The notes below the pieces were generated by a model that saw only the letters and a program-made list of their open reading frames with translations, did not search any database and had not been told where the DNA came from. A stretch of 64,000 nucleotides of DNA from Hepsetus odoe. Taxonomy: Eukaryota > Chordata > Actinopteri > Characiformes > Hepsetidae. The stretch is from positions 20,044,555 through 20,108,554 of the forward strand of contig CM029369.1 of NCBI GenBank assembly GCA_017165825.1, in the 5' to 3' direction. Positions 1 to 15,000 of the stretch are shown here, piece after piece; the first letter of the stretch is position 1; each line of letters begins with the position of its first letter. Position numbers and translations under genes: made by a program.

Positions 1-3000
1 TGTGCAAGGCACATATAAAGAGGTCAAAGGACTGCATGGATGACCACAGTTCATTATTGACTGCCTCTTGTCTTCTCTTTGTGCTGTAATGACATTAGGC
101 ATCTGCTTATGCTGTTGTTTAGACAACTATATCAGGCCTCTCAGCAGTGAAGCCTGAAGATGGGAAGCATGGGCAAGGCAATTCTCTATCTTCACTAATA
201 TCATTACTGGATCCCTTGTATGGATGATTTAAAAAGGACTTTCTTACCTTGTTAGTTCACCTCACTGATCATATTACTCATTGAATTCATTCATTCAAAT
301 TATTCATTGAATAATTTAAACAATCTCTTTTTTTCATATGCAAGGTAGAATGGCTTTTGTTTGGCTTGAAATAACTTCTTTAATTAAGCAAAAAACCTAC
401 TTAGTACCATGTTCCACTGGGAAATGCATCACGGTATGATTTATGATTCACATAAAATCTGATACTGTGACATACACACTTCAGCATCCAGGTACTGATT
501 TGAATGCAGAACATGTTTTCCTTTAAGGTCATTTATTCAGCCTTTATTAAATTTTATGGATGCTACATAATATAGGCTTTCATCAATGTCACATACTTTG
601 TCTTTCAAAAATAACATGCCATGCTGTTCCTAATCCCTCTGGTGCTTTAAACGACTGTTTGACTGAAGAAGGTGAACTGAAGGTGAAGCTGTTCTGTTTC
701 TCCTCGGGTTAACTTTCCTGCATTTGTCCCAGTTTCTGTCCTTCTAGCTCATGTATGCCACAATATACAGCAAAGCAGGGACAATTAAGATGCTTCTTCA
801 GTCATTTCATTTATTTTCTAATGTTTCCTATGCTCATCTGCCTTAGCAACATAGGAGGGCTTCTTAATCTGCCACTTAATATGTAAATGGATACCCGATT
901 CATCAGAAGTGCAGACACTGTACTACAATAGAAGATTTCCTTTATTGAATTCTGCTCTCCTAGGCTTTTGAGCAAATACTCTCACATGCTGTGTCCTGAT
1001 ATGGAGGAGGAAAAGTACTGCCACAAGGCACTCAAATCACAGCTGTACTGTTCAAGTAAAGAATACATAACGCTTGTCCCTGTAGTGTAGTGTAGTGAGA
1101 AGTCTTAAGAATGATGTAATAATGCTTGCTTTACAACGAGCCAACCTGGGCTCTGTTTTTGCATCAGTTTAGAGCCTGACTGACATGAACATATGACTGA
1201 TACAGATGCTGATTTGAAAGAGATAAGCAAACCTTTACTGACCGATCGGGGGATCAGTTCCAAATAGTACTTTATAGTCATTTGGTTTCATGACTATGTG
1301 GTAGTGCTGAAGGTCGGATTGTAACCTCTTGGTCTATAGGCAAGGATCCTACCATTAGACCGCCTTTGGTTTCTGCTGATTAAATTGACTACATTTTCAT
1401 GTTTTCAGCTGTCTGGTTGTCAGGATCAGCTTTACTATTCAAGAGCATTAGTTTACCAGAGTGCTCACTGGAGTTTTGCAGTCACTTCCTCTCACTATAC
1501 CCAGCGTTTGCAGGGTATTAATATATTTTTGTGCATGGTATGTTGTGTGATATCTTGCGAATGGACACTTTTCCACAGCAACTGCATAAGTAATCTGTCT
1601 TTTAGATGGCAATATGAGCGAATCAGCACTTTTCTTCTACTATTATTGTGCTGAGTCCATATGATCTCATGAATTTCAATAAATACTTCATGCATGGGCT
1701 TGTGTGTGAGATGCTTTGAAGTCCAGACAGAGCAGATGTGACACAAATTATTGATGACAGGAATTTAATAAGCAAGTTCAAAAATCACTCGTAGTATCGG
1801 TGTGACACCAGAAAACTGTTTACTATCATTGATTATGACACTCTTGGTGGTTGTGTGCTCAAACAGCAGTTACTGCAGGTTTGTTTGATTTTTCTAGGGC
1901 TGTTTGAGGTACAATATGTAAATTGATGTCCTCTGGGAACTTGTTATGTAATGTTATGCTGCCAGTTTTGCTTACTCTACGTATTTAATATATAATGGCT
2001 GTTTGTTAATACGGTGGATGGCAATTCTATATGTGTATCCTCTGTACAAGCAATGCCAGAAAATGTCTTTACAGATATCTATGAAAATGTTCTTTATTTT
2101 ACAGACTAAATGATAACATCTTAACATAAATAAAGCCATGGCAAAACATAAAAATACACAATGGATCTGCTGTAGATAATAGAGTCTTGTCTATAAAGCC
2201 ATCGGAGATTACTATTAACTCTAGGGCCCCAGGGAACTTCAAGAAGTGTTTCCATTATTCAAGCTGACAACAGCAGTAAGATGGAAGTTTTATAACTTTT
2301 TGTCCTATGGGGATTTTTCCCCTTTAAAAGCAATTATGCACAGTTGGTCCAAATACCACAATGCCCAGTGGGTTACAGTGACTTTAAAACCATAAAACCC
2401 ACTGAAACATTTTTGTGTTCTTCTATATTGTTCTTTCTTTAATCTCTTGTTTCCCCTTCTAGCTTGTCAGCTAGCCATGCCTACAGTTATAAATGTTTGC
2501 ATCTTAGCCAATTACTGCAAAGGTCTGATCAGTCTTGCAATACAAGTGTACAGTAGGCTCAAAGGGTTGTCAGGAGATATATAACACTGGGTGCTACACT
2601 TGGCTTTTGTGCTGACTATTCAGCATAAAGTACATTCTACCAGGATGAAAGATAATGATAAAATATATAGAACGCTTGTGCTGATTTATCATTAGAATGT
2701 ATATTTTCTTGGACATTTCACAATTAAATATTTTCTATGCTTATCACTTTTTTTGTGCACTTACCTTGTAACGGGGCCTCACTGCGTGCTGTGCTGTGCT
2801 TCACAATGACATAGTCACTTCCACCTTTTAATAACGGTAATTGTCCTTTTTGGAGCTCCTCTTAACATGTAGGGGCACCACTTTGCAGATTACAATCACA
2901 AGCTGCATGTGATGTCTGTATCACTGACACGATAGTAGAATATTAGTTTAGTGTGTGTATGTGTGCGTTTGTGTTTAACACCTGTGTGTCACCGCTGGGT

Positions 3001-3311
3001 TGAGAATAGCCCACTAACTAACTACTAACTACTAGTGGCAAAAGTGGTGTTGTTATAAAATATTTTTATTTAATTTTAAAATGGAAATATTGTATACATA
3101 TTAAAACATCACTTGTTTCACTAAATAAAATTCTTTAATCCTGATCGTTTGAAGCATTTCATTCCAAATTATACTAAATTAATTAGATTATACTTAAAGC
3201 TCCCTCACAATAATGCATAAAAATTACATTTACTGAAACATTACATTTACGTAATGAATATTATATGGAAATGTGTTATGTTCTGCAGCATTAATGAGGT
3301 GTGTTTTTGTG

Positions 3312-3315
3312 TCTC

Positions 3316-3366
<51 letters not shown>

Positions 3367-3386
3367 CTCTGTCTCTCTCTCTCTCA
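3312..3386. repeat. (CT)n microsatellite
   Basis: A run of CT dinucleotides with a few interruptions (CCCT, CGCT, CTGT). It creates Ser/Leu-rich and Arg/Glu-rich open frames on both strands; these are not genes. Confidence 0.9.
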
Positions 3387-5532
3387 CCCTGTTTTGTGCA
3401 CACTCTCCCTCTCCACTCCTTTGCCTCATTAAGTTTGGATGACAAAGCTTACTGTAGTTGCCTTTCAGCTGACTGTTGTTCTGTTAAAGTCTCTTAAATG
3501 TTCTCACTGGAATAAACCAAATCTAGCATGAAGCTTTAGAAGATGGGCCCTTAGGTTGCATGTGCTTTTTTCTTTCTTCCTCATTCCTGCCCGCTTTTTT
3601 CTACTTCATAGGTTTGTCATTGTTTTTCCTGCACTACTCACTGTAAATGTCCCAAATTAATGTTAGGGCTAAAGTTAATTTACTACAAACCCTTTTATGT
3701 CTCTTTTATGCAAACTTCTCCTGAATGAAATTACAAAAACTGCTTTAATGTCCTTATTAATGTTACCCTGTTTAATGTGGGTATTTGCTTTCTCTTCATT
3801 TTGAATTTACAAAAGAGCATGAGTGCTTCACAGTTTTACATCCCCCTTCTCCCCACTCATATTCGCCTCTCTTCATCTTATCTCTACTCTTCATTCTGTT
3901 TTCTTTTTAATATCTTATCCACCAGCACATTTTCAGGAGATTAGCGCTGCAGAAAGCTTTTCAATCAGAACTGAAAAGGGCAGTGTTTTACATTATGCAT
4001 TGCATAACTGGCTTTCTAACCCTCCAATCAGATTACAGTTTGTGTGCATGTATTTTCAGAGGGAGAGGTACCCATGAAGAGATTGTGTAAAACAGCTACT
4101 GTTATATCACCAACAAAACATTCTTTACATTTTTAAATAATGCCTTATTTTCAGTATTTGTACTTGTAAATTGAAGCCACATAAGACTGTGAACTGATAT
4201 TAATTGGTCATGGTGCCTTTTTTCATAGCAGTGTAGGTGGATTCATTGGATAAACAATATGATCACTTGTCTTATATAATCACTTATTCGTTATACACGG
4301 GTCTCACAGAGAGCATGTAAAATTGTGGGGTACCAGCTGTATACGTTCTTTATTAATGTGACGAAAAATACAGATTTTCTTTCCTTTGCTATCCTAGGTA
4401 TGTTTTTGTTTTGTAGTTTTTGTGGGTCTTTTAAATATAGTACTTATTGTAGAGCCCAAAAGGGAATATTCTGCATAAATTAAAGATTTTCTCATTTTGT
4501 AGGGCAAAATAACACTGATCCTTTTGAGGTAGTGTGCATGAAACAGCTATAAAAACTCCTAATCCCAATAGTCTAATTGGGGAAAAAAATTAAAAAGGGC
4601 CATCCTAATCATTTATAATATATATATAATTTGTTGAGACACTGTTGAAATGGCGATGTGAAACTCTGTACACATGTTTATATCTTAAATAATGAACACT
4701 AATCTGTCCATCTGGAACTAGTGCAAAAATTGACTGCTTATCTTTCTGCTGGTTCAGGGTTTTATTTGTGAACCTTACACAAGCAAGCACATAAACAAAG
4801 CAAACTGGACTGCATAGGGGTGAAACAGAAAAATAAAACATATGACAACAACTAAATGAAGAAAGGAAAATGACTAGAACAAGAGGGTATTCCACCCTGG
4901 CATTACGGATGTGTGTATTTACATACACTCTTATGGGACACATCTGGCCTAAGGACTGGGTGCATAATAGTATGACATGAAAATATCACACCATTCAACA
5001 CAAAGAAATAGAATATGGTCAGTAAAGGGACCAGCAAGAAGATGCTGGAAGAATTCAAATCTTCAGGAAGGTTTATATGTTTATATGTTAAGTAACGAAT
5101 GAATGGAATTAATTTGGCTTCAGTGATTTTTAATGTATTAACAGAGTTGGGTGATTTATCTCATCGAGAATTTTAAATAGAAATATTGTTACATTATAAA
5201 AATGTAATTACAAATAAAATGTGTCGTTTAGGTTTATTGGTTTATTGGTTTAAATATGATTATTGAAAGCATGGATGAAAATGGATCTCACATATACAGG
5301 TCAACACATTTCAGCACAACCTCAAACATGAAGTTTTATAAGATTATGAAGCATTAAAGTAAAAAGCAATTTTACATGCAACACCATCCAATCAGTTGAA
5401 GGATCAGTTCATAGACAACAACATTTAATTTTTAGTTAAGCTCACACTAAATAGATAGTCCTCATTTCTTTAAAATTACTGTTTGTCATTGTGAAACACA
5501 AGCTCTGCTTTTCACCCATACACACATATGCA

Positions 5533-5697
5533 GCAGGGTGCAACTATTTAAAGCACCTGGGGAGAAGTGATTGGGACAGTACCTTGCTCAAGAGTGCTTC
5601 AGGTGGCCACTCAGGGCAACCTACTGGTCTGGGTTTTAAACCCAAGACCTTCCGATCCCAGGGCCAACTCCCTAACCACTAGGCCATCACTGCACCT
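5533..5697 (-). mobile_element. tRNA-derived SINE copy, minus orientation
   Basis: Read on the minus strand, this starts with a tRNA-like head containing a Pol III A-box-like GGCCTAGTGG. About 45 bases on is a B-box-like segment, followed by the common body (accuracy of a 'TTGCCCTGAG'-like block is lower here). It matches the other SINE copies in this window at 12.4, 38.7 and 59.1 kb. It sits in app intron 1 and is an old, diverged copy. Confidence 0.6.
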
Positions 5698-6054
5698 TGA
5701 AACTTTTTATTACTTGTATCTTCAACTTTAGACCTTTTTACAGAAAAAACACTTTTATTGTAAATTAGGATTAAATGTAGGATTAAAAATTTCCAATTTA
5801 TAAAAATGTACCTCACTGTTTCTGCCTTTTTAAAATGATCATGTGGGATGCATCAGTGCAGGCATTGTCATATGTACACAAGTAGTATTGGATATATTGG
5901 ATTTTGAAGTACTGCCAAGACAATTAAGGTGATGACTTGGAAATCTGGAAATCTTCAGTCATGCAGTCTTGTTTTGACTTACAAAATTTAATTTAACATG
6001 TATAAGCTCCTGGGGATGTTTACCATGTTCTCCATCTCTGTGCCTGGGTGGTAG

Positions 6055-9000
6055 GTGCTATCAGATGATTCTATGGGCTCACTGGCGGAGCCTCAAGTGG
6101 CCATGTTCTGTGGGAAACTCAACATGCACATCAATATCCAGAGTGGCAAGTGGGAACCTGATCCTTCTGGCAGCAAGAGCTGCATCAGCACCAAGGAGGG
6201 AATTCTGCAGTACTGCCAGGAGGTAAAAGAGAGGTGAAAGGGTTGATGGAAGCAAGAAAAAAATGAGAACAAATATAGGTAAACACAGAGTAGTTAAATT
6301 GCACTGGCTTGAATATTAACTGGGTAACGTTTCAGTGAAATGGTCATTTACAATAGCCAATTGAAAATCTGGTCAGAGATATTAATTATGTCCTGCTGAA
6401 ACCGTTAACAAGGTGCCTTCTAATTATATCTGTGTGCATTTTCACTTTTGTACAGAAACCAAAAAATCTTTTCCTACAAAGGTAGTCAAACATTTATCTG
6501 GTGATGCAGAATAGCTAGAAAGCTGTAGAAGGCGAGTGGTTTTAACTGTACACATGGCTGATCTGCTGGTTGTTCCTGTAGGTTTACCCTGATCTTCAGA
6601 TCACTAATGTAGTGGAAGCCAACCAGCCCGTCAGCATCCAAAACTGGTGCAAGAAAGGCCGACGTCAGTGCCGCAGCAATGCACACATTGTAGTGCCCTA
6701 CCGCTGCTTGGGTAAGTGTGTGTGTGTGTGAGAGTGTGTGTGTGCGTATGTGTGAACTCTTTAGGTATTAACCTGGATATCTGGGACATTAAAGTAATGC
6801 CTTTAGGGTTGATAGCGGCATGTGCTTTTATTTTCCGGGTGAACCATCTGCTGCTGCCTGAGGAACCAAACCATATATTCCATGGTCTTCCTAAGATATT
6901 AGTGTTTTCTCACATGCTGACAGAAGAAGTTGGGATGTGCCAGGCACTCTTTACTGTCTATTGCATTTAGGATTTATGGATGCACATATTTTCAGGTTTA
7001 TAAAGATTCTGATTCAGGGTTTTATTCAGTTTTTAATAAATGATAACAGTATTCAATAATAATAGATTCTTTGGATCCCTAAATATTAACATTCTCAAGA
7101 CTATTTTTTAAATGTATACTACGTCAGGCCTCTGAATTAAGGTATATGTGACTTTAGGAACCCTACCTTACCCTCTGATATGGTACACCAAAATTAACAT
7201 TTTTTATTATTGACAGCAGTTACAATAAAATTAAAGAAAGCTCCACAGAAGAGTCTGAGGGGTGTGTGAGTACCCTTAATGAGTACCTCTTAAACGTTTT
7301 GCTTTGAGCGTTAATTTTTCAAATTTTCATTGAAGCATTACAGTTTCGCTACTTGTTATTGTAAACTCAAAAAATGACTGTCGTTGTACCTGCCATAATT
7401 ATTGCACTCTTTCTGAGTATTGGAGGTGTTACTTTTAACAAGGAACAATGTTATTTTTCAATGTGATTCCAGTTGGGGAGTTTGTGAGCGATGCCCTTCT
7501 TGTTCCTGATAAGTGTAAGTTCCTCCATCAAGAGCGGATGGACATGTGTGAGAGTCACCTGCACTGGCATACAGTGGCTAAAGAGGTCAGAGTCTTCCAC
7601 ATACATTCCACATCTTCACTACACATGCAGCCAAGCCCCATATCATGCCTGTGAGGAGTTGCTACATATAGTCCTTATACTCCCTCCTTCCTCCCTGCAG
7701 TCATGTGGCGATCAGTCCATGAATCTTCATGACTTTGGGATGCTGTTGCCATGCGGTATTGATCGTTTCCGTGGTGTGGAGTTTGTGTGCTGTCCAGTGG
7801 ACGAGCAGAGGGACTCTGATACTGAGGAACAAGAAGAGGCAAACTCAGACGTGTGGTGGGAAGGTGCTGAGACCGAGTACAGTGACAGGTACACACACGC
7901 ATACACGTACACGCACACAAACACACATAACTGATAAGTTAACAGTTGAAATAGATTATGTTATAGTCACCCCACAAAACATTCGGATGTTTGCACCATG
8001 CTTAAAAATCTTTGTAATTTTTGGGTCCCAAAATGTTTGTCATTCTGTTGGTGGTAAAACAAAATATATGCCTAAAACAAAAATATATATCATTAATCAA
8101 CTGATAAAGTACGTAACAGCTCTTAAGCGGCATGTAACTCCTTGCTTTAATTCATAATAATGCAAAATAAAATAAAGAAATATTCTTTTTGAGATATTTC
8201 AGTATTATTTATTTTAAAACGACATAAATGAAATTGTGAAAAAGCATGACATTTATCCACTGAATGCACATATGGAAACACAGAATTAAACACAGGAGTA
8301 GAGCTCCAGAATGTTTAGGCTCTCATTTACAGACTAACATAACCCTAATCTAAACCACCGTGCGGTCACATTTTCTTTTTTTTTGGCATCTGCACGTACA
8401 GACAAGCCCCTTCAGAACAGCAGGAGCAGGAGTCTGCCACCACAGAGGACGACAAGGACACAGAAGATGACGAAGAAGAGGCCTGGGACAACGATGAGGA
8501 TGGCGATGGTGCAGAAGACGATGATGAGGAAGATGAAGAGGACGAAGACATTATCAATGAGAGTGATAACATTGAGCAGGCCTCAAATGTTGCTATGACG
8601 ACCACCACAACTACAACCACTGAGTCTATAGAAGAGGTTGTTCGAGGTAAGATGCATTTGCACACACATGCAGACTGTGTGTGCCTGCAGATCCAGAACA
8701 GGTTAGACAGTCTCAGTAGAATGAGGGCATTTTTTCAGTCAGCTCTTTTAATTGTTTATTTATTTTAATCACTTCTTTTAGAGTGCAGCAAAATGGTTAG
8801 ATTTATACTGTGTGTGTATGGGTGTGCTCTGACTTCCATGAAGCCACATATAAAACCAGCCCAAAGACATGCTTGGGACCTACTCATATCCTTTTTGGAC
8901 TATATTCTTTTAATATAATAAGCTGCAATATATTATTTACAGCTTGCAACATTTTCTAAAAACATGTATATACAGCCTTGAACATTATGTCTTACTGCAT

Positions 9001-12000
9001 CTGGGGCCAAACAATCCTGTTTTAGATTTACTTGTTAACTTGGCCTGGTTTGAACCAAGTGTGTTATGGTTCGGTAATACAGAGAGCACAATGCTAACTG
9101 GATAGCCATATGTTTCCACTACTTCTCAACTATCCTGGCCTTGTGACTTCAGTAAACTTGGGAACCCAAACTTGGAATGAGAAAAAATTGCTTGAGATAG
9201 TTTTTTTTTATTTTGTTTTGTTTTGTTTTAATTATTCAATTAGAAAATATACAGTAAGTAGAATATTTAAAAACTTTGCTCCACATGTTGAAATACAGTT
9301 TGTTCAAGTTTCAGCTGTGGTCACGGAAGGTCTGGTCCAGGACCGGTTCAGGGTCTGAAAGGTCATATAACATTTGTGTGTGTGTCTGTGTCAATGAGGA
9401 AGTCCATTTTTGCGTATGTGACACTGAACATCTTTTCCCGTCAGCCGTGTGCTGGGCCCCAGCACGGAGGGGCCCATGTCGCGCCATGCTGTCCCGCTGG
9501 TATTTTGTGGCGGAGACAGGCCGCTGTGCCCCTTTCACCTTCGGGGGCTGTGGAGGCAACCGCAATAACTTTGAATCTGAGGAATACTGCATGGCTGTGT
9601 GCAGCAGCAGTGTGTGTAAGTCCACAGAGTCTGACAACGTCCCCCGTGTAGGAAGACAGTCTGTCTGTCTGTAACTCGCACTGTATTTCCCTCGCTCTCT
9701 TTATCTCTGTCGCACTATCAAGGGCCTCAGCAGATGGCTGGTTGCATTAGTGTGCATGGATTACAGGTCCCTGTGAGGTGGCCAGTTGAGAGTCACTGTC
9801 CAGCTCCTCTTTAACACTCGCTCACACTGGAATGTTGCCTCAGTACTTTGCTTCTCTTTAGATTGAAAAATGTGACCTATTTTGAAGTGTGTGCATGTTA
9901 GCATCTTTACAGGAGCTTTTCCAAAGCTGTGTAGGATCTAGGGCCCGACCGATAATAAAGCAAATAAACCGATAACAACCATTTTTTTTAATCATTTCAT
10001 TTTTTAAATATGTACAAATTCATTTTAAATTGTCAGACCACCAGCACAATTGCTTGTATATCCAAAATCCAGTCTGACTGCTGTAACTGAGCCTTAAGTC
10101 CAGAAGGCTGATTTGAAAGCAACTGCGTATGTTGCATGAATCTGATTGGAAGTTGAATTTAATATGACTTTGACCATTTGGAGATAAAAATCCCTCCTGG
10201 TTAAATGAAAGTATTTTACTGACTGTTTTGATTGGCAGTTATCAGCTGTAATAGATGATTAACAGTTTTTAATTTGTGTGTTTATTTAGAGGTCAACATT
10301 AAGTCTTCTCTCTAAAATGTAACCTAATAGTCAGTAAATGCTTGGCCACATATTAAAATAAGCCTATTCATGTTTTTTTTTTCTTTTTTAGACACTAACA
10401 CATTATCAGCAGTATTATTAATTATTAAATAACATTAATGGTTAAATTAGCAGGGCCTTAATACTGGCCAAATATATATCAGTCGGGCCCTAGTACATGC
10501 TTTAGATTGGCAATAATTTTGCTGAGGTCTTATATGTTATGGTTGTCTTACTCTCTGACCTTGTACATACTGAGATCATTCAGTTCATATTCTAACCCAG
10601 TGTGTCTGTCAAAGTAGCAGCGCTTTTCTCCATCCCGTTACTTCTGCGGTGGGGTGGGGGTGTTGATACAAAGTGGAGGCCAGGTGTGGGTGGCCGGTCA
10701 GACCGGTCTGAGGCTTTAACACGCAGCTCAGTAGTTTCCGCACAATTAAGCAGAAAGCTGGTCACTGTGAGGAGACTGACACCATGCTGTTCCTGCAGCT
10801 TCTCTGAGCACACCAGCTGCGCCCTGCTGTCAAACCCGCTCCACAGAAGCTGACTCACCACAGACCAACATACTCAGTAGACATGGGCACTAATATTAAT
10901 GTTCAGAAGTCAACAGTCATGATCGGTGGCATTATTTTTGCATGGCGATGGGCAAACTCAACGTGCTCTACTTGCAAATGCATTGTGGGGTGGTGGCAGG
11001 ATGGAGGACACTCCAACCCTTCATCTGATTGCTAAACTGTGCAGAAAATTTACCAGACCCAGTTCACTGGATGTGCTGACTAAATCTCCTCTGTCCTGCT
11101 CCAAATATCATGATTTCGTTAATATACAAGCTTCCTAGTTAGACTTTAATCAGATGTTTATCCCTAAATACCTTGATTACATGACTTAAGCTTGCATTGG
11201 ATCAGTCATAGCAGTGTTGGCCTGGTAATCAAAGTGTTCTGTAATGTTTATGAGCTTTTACAACAGTAGCTGTTGAGCTTACCTATTGCGACAGTAGCTT
11301 CAAAAAATTGCTTTTTTCAGGTTTAAGCATAAATAGGTCAGCTTGATTTTTTAAGGAGAATATTTAGGAAATGTATTGTAGTGTTACATTTTTGTTTCAT
11401 GTGTTGATACTTCTTCAGAAAACAATAAATAAGACTAAGAAATTTAACAAACATGACAAACACATGCTCTTTGCTATACTTACATTAATTTAAAGTTTCA
11501 TTTTGATACTTTTTTTTATTATTTATTAGTCAAAAGCACCTGAAGCACCACCCAGTTTCTCTGTTCTTGCTGTAACCTTGTCTGACTACTCTGCATCTGT
11601 GGAGTAGAGTTTAGTGCACACTTAACGTTAACACCATGCTGTTCCACTTTCTGAAGTTATGAAGTCTGCTTTCTTACTGTCTCTTCATCTGCAAAAATGC
11701 TTCCAGAAGAATTGCTAGTGATTTACTAACCAGTGTTTCTTTCCTTGCCTTTGAAGTTACTTTTTTTTTTTTTTCAAATTGGCTCAGACTGTCTCTGGGA
11801 ATAAAGAGCACATTGTATCCTTTTCCTTAAAAGCTCCTTCTTCTTTCTTGTCAACTACCCACCCCCCACCCCCAGTGCCCACTATGGCCCCAAGTCCTCC
11901 TGATGCTGTGGGCCGCTACCTGGAGGCTCCAGGAGACGTTAATGAACACTCTCACTTTCAGAAAGCCAAAGAACGTCTGGAGGCCACACACAGGGAAAGG

Positions 12001-15000
12001 ATGTCAGAGGTGAGCAAATCAGAAGAAAAAGAATGAGCTGGAGTTCTATGCTGCACTGCTCGAGAGCCAAGGTCCAGGACAGATAGGCATGTCAAGGCCA
12101 TTGCATAAATGCCTGAGCATGATTATTTTAGCTGACCGAAATTTTCCACAGTTGTTAGTTTGTGCCACAACAATCAGAGTGTGAAAGGGATACATTTTAA
12201 TCAGAACACATAGATAGTAGTCAGAACAAAACCTTAATCTCCTTTTTTTTTTTTTTTGAAAATGCCAGCTGTCTTACAATGTGCCAGATTTTCATAATGA
12301 GTGGGCTTGCAAGTGGACCAATAGCAGTGGTTTAAAATGATTAAAGAACAACCTTTTCACATAAACTACCTTTAGAAATTCATAACTTTTTTTTTCTTAT
12401 CATTATCGTATCATATCGGGGAGTTTTAAGATTTTGTTCTAACATTGCGGGGGTTCGAACCCCTTCCCAATGGGTTGCCCTGAGGTACCCTTGAGCAAGG
12501 TGCTGTCCCCGTCCCGCTCCTCCCTGCGATGGGCTGGCGACCTGTCCAGGGTGCGTCCCCCGTCCTCGCCCTGTGTGCGCTGGGTTGGACACCAGCACTC
12601 CCCCGCGACCCCGTTTGGGACAAGCGGCAGATAATGGATGGATGGATGGATGGTTCTAACATTGATGAGGTTTAAAAGAAAAGAAACGAGGACACTAATA
12701 AATTGAGACAGATTGTTACACATAATAAAAAAAACTAAAGTAGGAAATTATAGTATTTATATCATTAAAAAATGGAATCAGTAATCAGCTGAAGCAGTTA
12801 TTTACATCCTGTATGGATGTATATTTATATATATAATCAGGTTTGCTTAGATGTATAAAATGAGCCTTCATTACCTTTAGTGAATTACATTCCGATAGAT
12901 TTATATACAGTGTTTTAGTAGAAAAGGCACAGCAGAGGATGTACAATCTGCCCAAAGAGCTGCTGTGTCAGTTCCACAGAGCCATTGTTAAATCCATTCT
13001 CTACTCATCTATCACTGTCTCTATTTGGCAGTCCCATCTTGCATGACAAGTACAGACACCATAGGAAAATCAGTTCTACAGAGCAGATCATTAGAGCCAA
13101 ACCACTATCCCCTGAAGACTTGTACTCTGCCCTTTTCATGAGACAGGCTGGGAGAATCATAGAATCAAAGACCCAATCCAATCTGGGAGATGCCACAGAA
13201 AGCCTAGGGCCTAAACATCCAGACTTTAGAACAGTTTCTTTCCCCTAGGTGTTACATAAATTCCCACCCGGCCTAAAATACTCCTGTAAGCTCGTACTGT
13301 GAGCTTTGAAATACTTGAACTACACAATATATCTAGGCTTAATGGCCACGCTTGTTCATAAGTTCACACCTCCCATCGGTTTGCTTTATGATAGCTGTCT
13401 TTTTTTAGGCTAATGTTGTAGTTTTTGTACATTATGTTCATTTTTTGTTTGTTTTGCATGGTTGGTGTGTCACTGTGCCACTATTGGCACCATTGTAACC
13501 CAGACATAAATTTGTTGTGTCATACTTGACCAGTAAAATTCATTCTGACTCATTCTTAACTTCTATCCAAACACATGGGTTGTTTGGTAAGAAAGCATCA
13601 GTGTGAACATCAGAGGCAATTACCCTGGATACTGAGTGTTGTGTGTTGTTGGGTTGAAATATATTTTTTTTAAATAAATTTGAATTTTTTTTTTATCACA
13701 ATAACTAAAACAGTTTTGCTTGTTTAGGTGATGCGGGAATGGGAAGAGGCAGAGAGACAGGCTAAGAGTCTTCCTCGTGCTGCTAAGAAGGCTGTTATTC
13801 AGGTAAAGGTGCTCGTGCTATAAACATGTCTGCTTATTGACATAATGAATGAATACCCAGTTTATTTACTGGCTTGTAAATGGGACTATGGGACAGCAGG
13901 GTGATTACTGTTATTGTACTGGCTGATGGTGCAGTTCATCTGAGCTGTATAACAAATACAATGTCATTTATCACTTGGATTAAAACTAGTTTAGCCTGTG
14001 CTGGTTGACAGCACTTAAACTCATATAAAGGCTTCTAATATAAAGTGCTAATGTGAACTCTGTGGTGTGTGTCTGTGTTTGTAGCACTTCCAGGAAAAGG
14101 TAGAGGCACTGGAGCAGGAGGCTGCCATTGAGAGACAGCAGCTGGTAGAGACTCACATGGCTCGGGTGGAGGCTCTGCTTAATGACCGTCGTCGCCTAGC
14201 ACTGGACAGTTACCTAACTGCCCTGCAGGCTGACCAACCTCGGGTACATACGCATCATCATCATATAAGGACACATTAGCAAAGCACACATACTGACCTA
14301 TTGCAGATAAACATACCACACTTACCTCTGAACCATCCCATATGACAATTGCTGCTTCACTCACTTAACAACATTAAAACGTCTCTCTTTGTGTCTGCAG
14401 CCTCGTCAGGTGCTCAGCCTGCTTAAGAAGTATGTGCGTGCCGAGCAAAAAGACAGGCAGCACACCCTCAAACACTTTGAGCATGTGCGCATGGTTGACC
14501 CGAAGAAAGCCGCTCAGATCCGCCCCCAGGTATACGCGAGTCCTCCAATTAAACAGCGAGACAAGAAGAGGCTAAAGGCAGAGTTGTAAGAGGAAATGAC
14601 CTTAGAAGCTCTCTTAATCCATTGTCTACAGATGCTGACCCATCTGCGGGTGATTGAGGAGCGTCTGAATGAAAGTCTTGGCTACCTATACAAGGTCCCT
14701 CGAGTGGCAAATGAGATCCAGGACCAAGTGGGTGAGTGATGTCAGTTTGGAGTGTATTACATCCCTTGTGTGACTTAAATTGCAGGAACAAGGGTGGAAA
14801 TAGTTGTGATTGCAGTGCATTTGTTTTATTTTTGATTTTTTGATTTAACCCCTAAATGTATTAGTTTGGAATGGTGCTGAATAAACACAGATTGATTGAC
14901 TAATGCATTTGGCTGATTATTTTCTTGACAAAATTAAAGGCTTTAATCACTTTAGCCCAGTCTAGCATTGATCTTTAAAAACTATTTGTTGCTCTCTCTT

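Larger units (their letters stand above)
1..6054 (+). other. app intron 1 (partial): no exon seen
   Basis: This stretch lies upstream of the first app exon in the window and has no ORF that looks coding. It is AT-rich and holds a CT microsatellite (about 3312-3386), short AT-rich runs and a SINE in the last kilobase. The short ORFs here are composition artefacts. The signal-peptide exon of app must lie left of the window, because the exon at 6055 begins at the position of human exon 2 in phase 0. Confidence 0.75.

Noticed and set aside
1331..1372. tRNA-like snippet on the minus strand in app intron 1
   Set aside because: Too short and diverged to call as a tRNA gene or a SINE with confidence.
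3230..3497. Overlapping ORFs on both strands (60-74 residues)
   Set aside because: They are translations of a CT microsatellite and its flanks.
8366..8665. Minus-strand 99-residue Ser-rich ORF
   Set aside because: It is the antisense of the acidic exon of app (8402-8646), whose plus frame is part of a well-supported protein.
13005..13248. ORFs on both strands considered as a new gene in an app intron
   Set aside because: The plus frame is a decayed LINE reverse-transcriptase tail and the minus frame its shadow.
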